Shown here piece by piece: positions 52,701-64,000 of a stretch of DNA of 64,000 nucleotides (its first letter is position 1; each line of letters starts with the position of its first letter). Below the pieces are notes generated by a model. It made no database searches. It was not told the origin of the DNA and saw only the letters and a program-made list of their open reading frames with translations. The position numbers and the translations under genes are program-made. The stretch comes from Aptenodytes patagonicus (lineage: Eukaryota > Chordata > Aves > Sphenisciformes > Spheniscidae), in assembly GCF_965638725.1 (NCBI RefSeq), contig NC_134975.1, positions 186,001 through 250,000 of the forward strand. Direction: 5' to 3'.

Positions 52701-53276
52701 CCATTTTTGCCTTATTCCTCCCCACAGCCGAAAAAAATCACGCCTAGAACCGAACGCGTAAACTGTCAGAGTTGAATGAATGTGACTAAAACAGGGGGGA
52801 AAAAAACCCAACTTCCTTCCCCCTCCTGCCTTAATCTCTATTATTTTTTATTTTAGCTTGTTGTTGGGTGGGGCTGGATCATGCATGGCCAAGAGGAGAG
52901 GAAACTGAAATGAAAAAAATCTCCTCTTCTGGGCTAGAAAAGCCGCTTTCCAACGCTGTGCTCTCCCAACCTTTAGCTCCGGACCCCGACTCCCCCATAA
53001 AAATGCAAATCCTCTTGGATTTCCAGCTCTGTTCCTGATTTTTCTCCCACTCGAAACAAATCCTGAGGAGAGGCCCCGAGTGCCTGGATTTAATTACCTG
53101 AGTTGTTTTGTTATCAATAACGCAGCCAACGAACTTCAGATAGAGAAACGGAGAGCCTCTGGAATTAATTTCCTGGGACGTGTTGACGTTGAGGATCTCC
53201 GTCCTACATGTTATAACTTGCTTTTAAGCATTTTTCCTTTTTTCTTTTTTTTTTTTTTCCTTTTTAAATTTTGCAG
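49791..53276. other. Spacer upstream of CDC42EP2, nothing firmly identified
   Basis: No exon, RNA gene or large repeat recognised over about 3.5 kb. It presumably includes the CDC42EP2 promoter and first non-coding exon. One candidate regulatory spot is an octamer ATGCAAAT (53003-53010) beside a CCCATAAAAATG segment. A pyrimidine run (about 53229-53272) leads to the acceptor at 53276. Confidence 0.35.
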
Positions 53277-53370
53277 ATTACTTTTAAAGCCCGCGTTGCT
53301 GAAGTCTAGGAAGACAACCACCTCTTGAGTTGGCTGGAGTTGGCGTGGAAGCGCTTTGCTCCTCGGCACG
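53277..53370 (+). other. CDC42EP2: CDC42EP2 5' untranslated part of the coding exon
   Basis: A long T-rich tract and TTTGCAG ending at 53276 form a strong splice acceptor 94 bp before the start codon. This fits the known arrangement in which CDC42EP genes carry the whole coding region in one exon after a non-coding exon. The upstream exon is not identified. Confidence 0.6.
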
Positions 53371-54084
53371 ATGTCCACCAAGGTGCCGATCTACCTGAAG
53401 AGGGGCAGCCGGAAGGGGAAGAAGGAGAAGCTCCGCGACATCCTCTCCTCCGACATGATCAGCCCGCCCTTGGGGGACTTCAGGCACACGATTCACATCG
53501 GCAGCGGCGGGGAGAGCGACATGTTTGGGGACATCTCCTTCCTTCAGGGCAAGTTCCATCTCCTCCCCAGGACCGAAGGCAGCCTCGACTCCGACAAGGA
53601 CAGCCCCGACGCGGCGCCGTTCGAGTTCTCCAGGACGGCCACCATCTCCGGACGCGAGCAGGCGTCCTCGGAGACTTCATCTCCCCTCCTCAAAAACGCC
53701 ATCTCCTTGCCCGTCATCGGGGGGCCGCAGGCGTTGATGCTGCCCTCGGCGCAAGCCCCCCCGAAACCGCCACGGTTGCACCTCGATGACAAAGCCCCGC
53801 CGGTGCGAGGCCGGGAAGGTGGGGAGGAGGACGGCGAGGGCAGGAGCGCCGCCCCGCTGCCGCATCCCTGCGCCTCGCGTTTCGCTGCCCCGACGAACGG
53901 CTTCACCGAGGAGAAGGGCAACGCCGAGCCGCCCTTCCTCTCCCACGCCGGCTCCCTCCTCTCCCTCCACGTGGATTTGGGGCCGTCCATTTTGGAGGAC
54001 GTCCTGCAAGTGATGGAGAAACATCAAGCAGAGAGAGTGGGTGGATCTATACAGGATTCGGGCAGGCAGGAAATCTTGACGTGA
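53371..54084 (+). CDS. CDC42EP2: CDC42EP2 (Borg1), CDC42 effector protein 2
   Basis: Single-exon frame of 237 residues (human 210). It starts MSTKVPIYLKRGSRKGKKEK, identical to the human N terminus. An upstream in-frame ATG at 53356 is rejected in favour of 53371 for this reason. The CRIB motif ISPPLGDFRHTIHIG occupies residues 30-44 and binds GTP-loaded CDC42. Further family blocks are SDMFGDISFLQGKFHLLP, LLKNAISLPVIGGPQAL, QAPPKPPRLHL and SLLSLHVDLGPSILEDVLQ. The protein acts at membranes and septins to shape actin and cell form. The middle (about residues 130-180) is expanded and Arg/Gly/Ala-rich relative to human, and the C-terminal end after VLQVMEKHQ differs from human. The frame is intact. 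POLA2 lies upstream and DPF2 downstream, as in human. Confidence 0.96.
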   Translation: MSTKVPIYLKRGSRKGKKEKLRDILSSDMISPPLGDFRHTIHIGSGGESDMFGDISFLQGKFHLLPRTEGSLDSDKDSPDAAPFEFSRTATISGREQASSETSSPLLKNAISLPVIGGPQALMLPSAQAPPKPPRLHLDDKAPPVRGREGGEEDGEGRSAAPLPHPCASRFAAPTNGFTEEKGNAEPPFLSHAGSLLSLHVDLGPSILEDVLQVMEKHQAERVGGSIQDSGRQEILT

Positions 54085-57000
54085 AGACGGCTCAAGGTAA
54101 AGACGTTGAGAAATGGATTATTATTATTATTTTTTGGGTGGTTTTGTGGTTTTGGTTTTTTTTTTTTATTTTTCCCAAGTGGCTCTTAAATTACAGCTCA
54201 AACTCGCAAGTTTGACCCCACGCACCTTCCTTAACCGGCGCGCTGACAGCGATGTGTTGTTTCCTCTCGCAGAGCCCGTCGTGCAAACGGGATGTGAGCG
54301 CTCATCCTCCGCGCCGCTCCCCGCAGACCTCCGGCTATTCCCTCAGCGTGGGGAGGAAAAAACCAAAAACCACCCACCCTACGAAGCCAAGACGAAACAC
54401 GCAGCGCTCGCTGCCGGATTATATCGCCGCTTGCCCGTATCAACTTTGCCTTTAGCGATGGATCGAACCGTAGGACCGCGCCGACCGGTAGAAAATAAGA
54501 CGTGGCGCCGTTATCAATGTTTGTTGTACTGGACGGGGTGAAACAGCGACGGTTGAATTCCCGAATGTCTCGGTCGGGAGGAGTTTTGGGGTTTCGGGGG
54601 TTTTTTTTTGCTCGAAGAGGGGCTGCGGTTTGCACTCAGTCGAGGTGAAGGTGTGACGCTCGCTGTTTGCCAACCACCCGAATCATCAAGGTGATGTCAA
54701 ATGTCAGCCTGGGACTTGACTTAATTTTTTAAAGATCCCACAAACGGGTAAATCTAGCGGTTACGTGGCAAAAGGCTCCATCGGGCTTTAATGTTGCGTC
54801 GTCTCTAAGGAGAAGCTAAAAGCTCTCTGCGGAGACACTAAAAAAACCCTCTCGGGCTGTATTTTGGCAACTAAATCCGTGGCTGGAGCTTGGGGTTGGA
54901 ATTTAAAGTCGTAAATAAGATGCAAACAACAACAGAAAAAAAACCGTTAAGTGAAGGGTGAGTGACCACCGGGCCAGATTCCTGCGCGATGGGGTGAAAT
55001 TCATTCTCCTGAAAGACGCCGTCTTCCATCAATCGCTGATTGTTTGGATGGACGGAGGAACGAGGGGGTGAAACGCTTCGGCACGCAGAAAGGAATGCGA
55101 ATCCCTTCTGCTTTTTAAAAAATAATAATAAAAAAAAAAAAAAAAAAAATCACTGGAAATGCCAATTCTGCTGACGTCGGGGTGAAAGACCTTAACGCTC
55201 GGCCGCCAGGGCTTTCATTCTCTTTCCCGATCTCTGAATCGAGGACAAGAGAAGCCTGTTGGATGCAGTAACGGTGTAAAAGCAAGCGGGACCTCGTTTC
55301 CTAGATGCCGTCGTTAATTAACTCCATAATTTTTAACCGTTTCTGGTAGTTTTAGCCCAGAATGAGGCTGGGAGTTCCCCCTAATAAGGAATGAAGGCAC
55401 CTCTTGAAGAGCACGCTGACTTTTTGCTGGCTTGCCGGAGCCTGACCGTGTATTTCTTTACATCGTCAATTGCCGTTTCATGCAGGTATCGTTAAATAAC
55501 GAGTCATTAGATTAACGAGGTCGTAGCTCGTCACCACACAATCGTGTCCCGGCTCTTGCTTACTCCTGCCCATCCGCGTCCGGCGGCGCGCTCCCACTGT
55601 AAGACCAAAACACTCCGTTTTGGTGGAAACACCACAGATTTGGGGTTAAACCAATTTTTCAAGCCTTCAGTCTGCGAAATAATTAAGAAAATGAGGCTAA
55701 CTGAGCTCGATCCAGGCAGCCGCTGGGTTTCATTTCGATTCAATTTTATGCTGTTACGGTTCAATCCTTACCTGGTCTAAACTGACGGACGGCGCTTCCT
55801 CCGAAAAACACCCATCCACGTGGCGACAACTTATTTTTATTGATTTTAGGATTTTCCTTACCGGAAATAATTCCAGTGAGGGGATGGGGGGGCATTTTAG
55901 AGCGTCGTTTGTAATTAATTTACCCCGGTGATGGCCTATTTCGATGGGAGATGTGGCTCAGAGCACGGGCCCGGCTAACACGCCGCAGCTGCTGTTTGGT
56001 CAAACAATTGGAAGGAAAAAAAGCCGGGAATGGATCGTTTTGGGTGGTTTTCAGAGCACTTTGCTTGTTTTTTATGTGGCCCAACATCCTCGTGCGGGGT
56101 GGGGTGGGTTGCGTCAATGCGGCAGTGCTTGTTTTCATGGATTTCACCGCAATTAGTGAATTAAATTGAGCCGGGGATGAAGATGTTTGAGTTTGCCCCC
56201 CACCTCTGCCTAATTATCAGCAGCAATTACAAAACCTCACTGAGAATCGCCACCGGATCTGGGCAAGGCCGGGCGGCAGCTTCCCCACGTTTCGAAATAA
56301 CGCCACGGAGGTAACGGCCAAAATCCCCTTTTCTCCCCATTTTTGCTCCTTCCACTTATTCCAAGCCAGGGGGACGGGGTTGGGGGGCGTTAACGGCTTT
56401 AATTTGGCACCTCACTCGCTCTTGACGGCTCCCGCCTGCGTCCAAGCGGATCCGTTGCTCCCCTGCTCATCCCGCCCTGCTCCGGCGCTGGAATCGCGGC
56501 GCCTTCCCGAGCTGACAGCTCAACTCCGGTAGCTGGAAGAGAAACGGGAGCTGGTATTACGAGGGGCTAAACGGAAAGGATGCTTTAATTTGCTGGATTT
56601 TGGTGGTTTTCTACTGCGAAAAGGTGATGCTCCTTGTCTGCAACACACCTCCTCCCTCCCCTCTGCCCGCCGCTGCCCTCTCTTACCCACCTCTCAGACT
56701 ATATTTGATATAAAACCCCTGAAATTATCCCAATCCTCCCCCCCCCCCCCCCCCCATTTTTCCAGGCATGGTCTCATCTTAGCTGCAAAAAAAAAATTTA
56801 TTTAATTAATTTTTAGCTATTAGCAATAAAATCGTTTGGGATTCCCCCCCGCCCTGGGGTTTCTGCACAGGATGGGGGCTTCCTTCATCCCCTCCCTCCG
56901 TTCCGTCCTTAGTTAATCACTCCTCAAATTGCCGATTTATGCAAAAAGCTGTTGCTAAACCCTGGGGGTTTTTTTATACCCTGTTCTAAGAAGTGTGAAT

Positions 57001-57890
57001 CACTCGGGCAGGAAGGCTGTTCCCTGCTGTGACTCAGCTGGCATGTGCCGAACAACCTCTTTCCCCCTCGCTTTTTCGGGGAGGTTTAAGGCAGAATAAG
57101 TCAACGAGGAGTTTGATTAATTCCAGGGGGGACAACGGGTGTCCACAAGCGGAGGGTTTGGGGGCTACAGGCTGACACTCGGCTGTTGGCAGTCCTACCT
57201 ACCCCTCAACTTCTTTGTTATCCCAAGATTTCCGGGCAGCAGATTAACGACGCAATAAACTCGGCAAACGCCTACGCTGCCATTTGGCGTTTGACACACC
57301 CCCCCCACCCACCCCCGCTGTGGGTTCAGTGCGCCTGACCCCGCCACAACGCCTGTAGCCAGAGCGTCGCAACCGTTAATCACGGTGACAGACCGTTGAT
57401 TTTTATTGACGGGGCAGGAAAATAAAGCGGCTGCCTGTATGCAAATAACAGCCTGTGCGGGATTAAGGGGAGGAGGAAGGGCAGAGAGAAAGGTTTAACC
57501 TTAGACGTAACCGAGAAAACCAATTTCCCAGCACACGGAAAAAACAAAACAAAACAAAACACACAGAAAGTGGAAGTAAGAAGGAAAATAGAGAGAGGAA
57601 TTCACCTGGCCCCTGTTTTTGGACAAACCACACTTGCCGTGGGGTACGCAGGCAACCTTGTGTCTGCCTCACCACCCTGCAGGATGAATTTTGAGATCTC
57701 TGGTCGATTTAGGTTTGATAAAAAGGGAAAAGGGCTCCAAAATTTAAAATTTCTCCATGAATTTCTAGAGGAAAAAGAAGCTGGGGGAGGTTGGTTTTGG
57801 GGCACGGCAGTTGTGCCGGCACCAGGCGCTGAAACCATAAATACCTGTAGGGAATCTCTATGGAGGTTTGAGATCTGATGGGGAGGACCC
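54085..57890. other. CDC42EP2 3' flank and spacer before DPF2
   Basis: AT-richer than the left half of the window. An AATAAA at 55127-55132 runs straight into an A-tract ending at 55149. It could be the CDC42EP2 polyadenylation signal or simply part of an A-rich tract. There are ATT repeats at 54119-54131 and a C-run near 56738-56754. No other gene or RNA recognised. Confidence 0.4.
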
Positions 57891-58315
57891 TCATTTCATC
57901 CTCCCCCAACCCTCATCCCTCTTTCCTTGTCACCTCCTCCCCGCATCCTCCATCCTCCCCAGCCCGCCGCACTCCTCCTTCCTCGCCCCCCCCCCATCCA
58001 AACACCCTTCATCCCTCCCGGTTGCCTTCACCCCCTTTTCCATCCCTCCACCCTCCATTCTTACCCCTTTTCCTTCACCCCAGGTCTTTACTCTTCCACG
58101 TTTACCTCCCCTCGCTCTCCCTCCCCGCCACCCTTCATCCTCCCCCCCCATTTACCTCCCCCATTTTCTTCCTGCACCCTCACCCCGCCCCTTTTTCCTC
58201 TGATTTGCCCCTTTTCCCTTCACTTTCCTCCCCCATCCCGTTTTCCTTTCGCTCCTCGTCCATTTTGCCCCCCTTCTTCGCGCCTCTCCCCTCAGCTTTT
58301 CCCGCCTTTCCCCCC
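57891..58315. repeat. Polypyrimidine tract upstream of DPF2
   Basis: About 420 bp almost entirely C and T on the plus strand (CCTCATCCCTC, CACCTCCTCCCCG and similar), ending at the first NRF1 palindrome of the DPF2 promoter. A tract of this length can adopt triplex (H-DNA) structure, and it probably positions or excludes nucleosomes. Confidence 0.75.
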
Positions 58316-58617
58316 GCGCATGCGCCGAGGCTTCGCCCCCGCCGCGCAGGTAGCGGCGGGGGGGGGGAGGGGGGAATGACGCATGCGCACTGCGGCACTA
58401 ACAGCCGCGCGCTTAGCGCGTGCGCCGACGCGAGGCGAGGGGGGGGGGGGGAAGGCGCGACTGCGCATACCCACACAGAGCGCGCAGCCGCGCTCCTGCG
58501 CAGGCGCAGAGCGGCCGCTCCCCCCCCCCCTCGCCGCGCATACGCTTCCCCCCCCTCCCCTCTCCGCCCGCCGCGCATGCGCGCTGGGCGGCGCAGGGCC
58601 CCGGCGGCGGAGGGAAG
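58316..58617 (+). promoter_or_regulatory. DPF2 CpG promoter with NRF1-type site cluster
   Basis: Exact GCGCATGCGC at 58316-58325 and 58573-58582, and ACGCATGCGC at 58379-58388. Near-matches lie between them (TGCGCATACC near 58463, TGCGCAGGCGCAG near 58496, GCGCATACGC near 58536). An AAGATGGCGGC YY1-type site overlaps the DPF2 start codon. There is no TATA box. NRF1 and YY1 use is inferred from motifs. Confidence 0.75.
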
Positions 58618-63547
<4,930 letters not shown>

Positions 63548-63851
63548 GTACGGCGGAGAGAGGGTCTCCTCCCCTGTCTTGGGAAGGGGAACTTCGGGGT
63601 AAACCACGCACATCTCCACGACACCGCTCTGATTTTCCACCCCCTTCCTCTTCCCCTCCTGCCTTTGCCGCGTCTTTTAGCCGCAGCAGAAGGATTTGGG
63701 ATGGATTTTGGGGGGCAGAGATGATGCTACCAGCCTCGTGGGGCTACCGCAGAGCGGGAAGCCAGGGTTTGGCTCCCTACGGCGTTGTCGTGTAGACAGG
63801 TGGATATTCCCCTCCTCACAATCTAGTTAGAAACTCCCCTAGTTCCCAGGA

Positions 63852-63945
63852 ATGGAGTTTCTGGCCCCAAAATTCAGGGGAAGGGAGTTTCTGGCCCCAA
63901 AATTCAGGGGAAGGGAGTTTCTGGCCCCCAAATTCAGGGTTTTAT
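63852..63945. repeat. 30-bp tandem triplication in DPF2 intron 4
   Basis: GGGAGTTTCTGGCCCC followed by AAAATTCAGGGGAA repeats at exactly 30 bp (63854, 63884, 63914). Confidence 0.9.
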
Positions 63946-64000
63946 CGTGTCTAGGCATCCAGTTTAAGGCTCTGCACTGGGCGTCTCTCCACCCAGGACA

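Noticed and set aside
55121-55149. Retroposed poly-A tail
   Set aside because: An A-tract follows an AATAAA, but no upstream processed gene body or target-site duplication was recognised.

Overview
The window is vertebrate genomic DNA and most likely avian. It has spliced genes with GT/AG introns, two LTR relics of types I recognise from bird genomes, very high GC content and dense minisatellites. The five recognised genes are OTUB1, FLRT1 (cut by a gap), POLA2 (C-terminal part), CDC42EP2 and DPF2 (first four exons). All five have human orthologues on 11q13.1. OTUB1 and FLRT1 are close together there, and POLA2-CDC42EP2-DPF2 are consecutive. This fits a GC-rich bird microchromosome, the kind of region often missing from older bird assemblies. 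No bacterial-type gene, operon or CRISPR array is present.

Layout. 1-5802: an almost perfectly homogeneous 190-bp satellite. 5803-15540: a C-rich minisatellite of about 30 bp with higher-order structure. 15541-26070: a repeat-dominated accessory block holding a diverged ~250-bp tandem repeat, purine-rich degenerate tandem repeats, two LTRs, and three diverged copies of an ~750-bp module, one of which carries a possible minus-strand first exon. 26080-31225: a CpG-island-like block containing three different tandem arrays built from promoter motifs: NRF1 palindromes at 78-bp spacing, ZNF143/YY1/ETS-like units at 62-bp spacing, and paired GC boxes at 54-55-bp spacing. 31226-35583: OTUB1, intact, 7 coding exons, introns filled with minisatellites. 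35584-38680: GC-rich spacer with a ~165-bp tandem repeat. 38683-39452: 5' part of FLRT1, cut by a 200-N gap (39453-39652). 40151-44882: the last 7 coding exons of POLA2, with four apparent +1 indels at homopolymers. 44883-53276: spacer with a ~290-bp near-identical inverted repeat and a 51-bp minisatellite. 53371-54084: CDC42EP2. 58316-63547: DPF2 promoter and exons 1-4; the gene runs off the right edge.

The genes are unrelated housekeeping or signalling genes: a deubiquitinase, an LRR adhesion receptor, a DNA polymerase alpha subunit, a CDC42 effector and a BAF chromatin subunit. They share location and CpG-type promoters, not a pathway. The most unusual content is the cluster of tandemly amplified promoter-motif arrays directly upstream of OTUB1.
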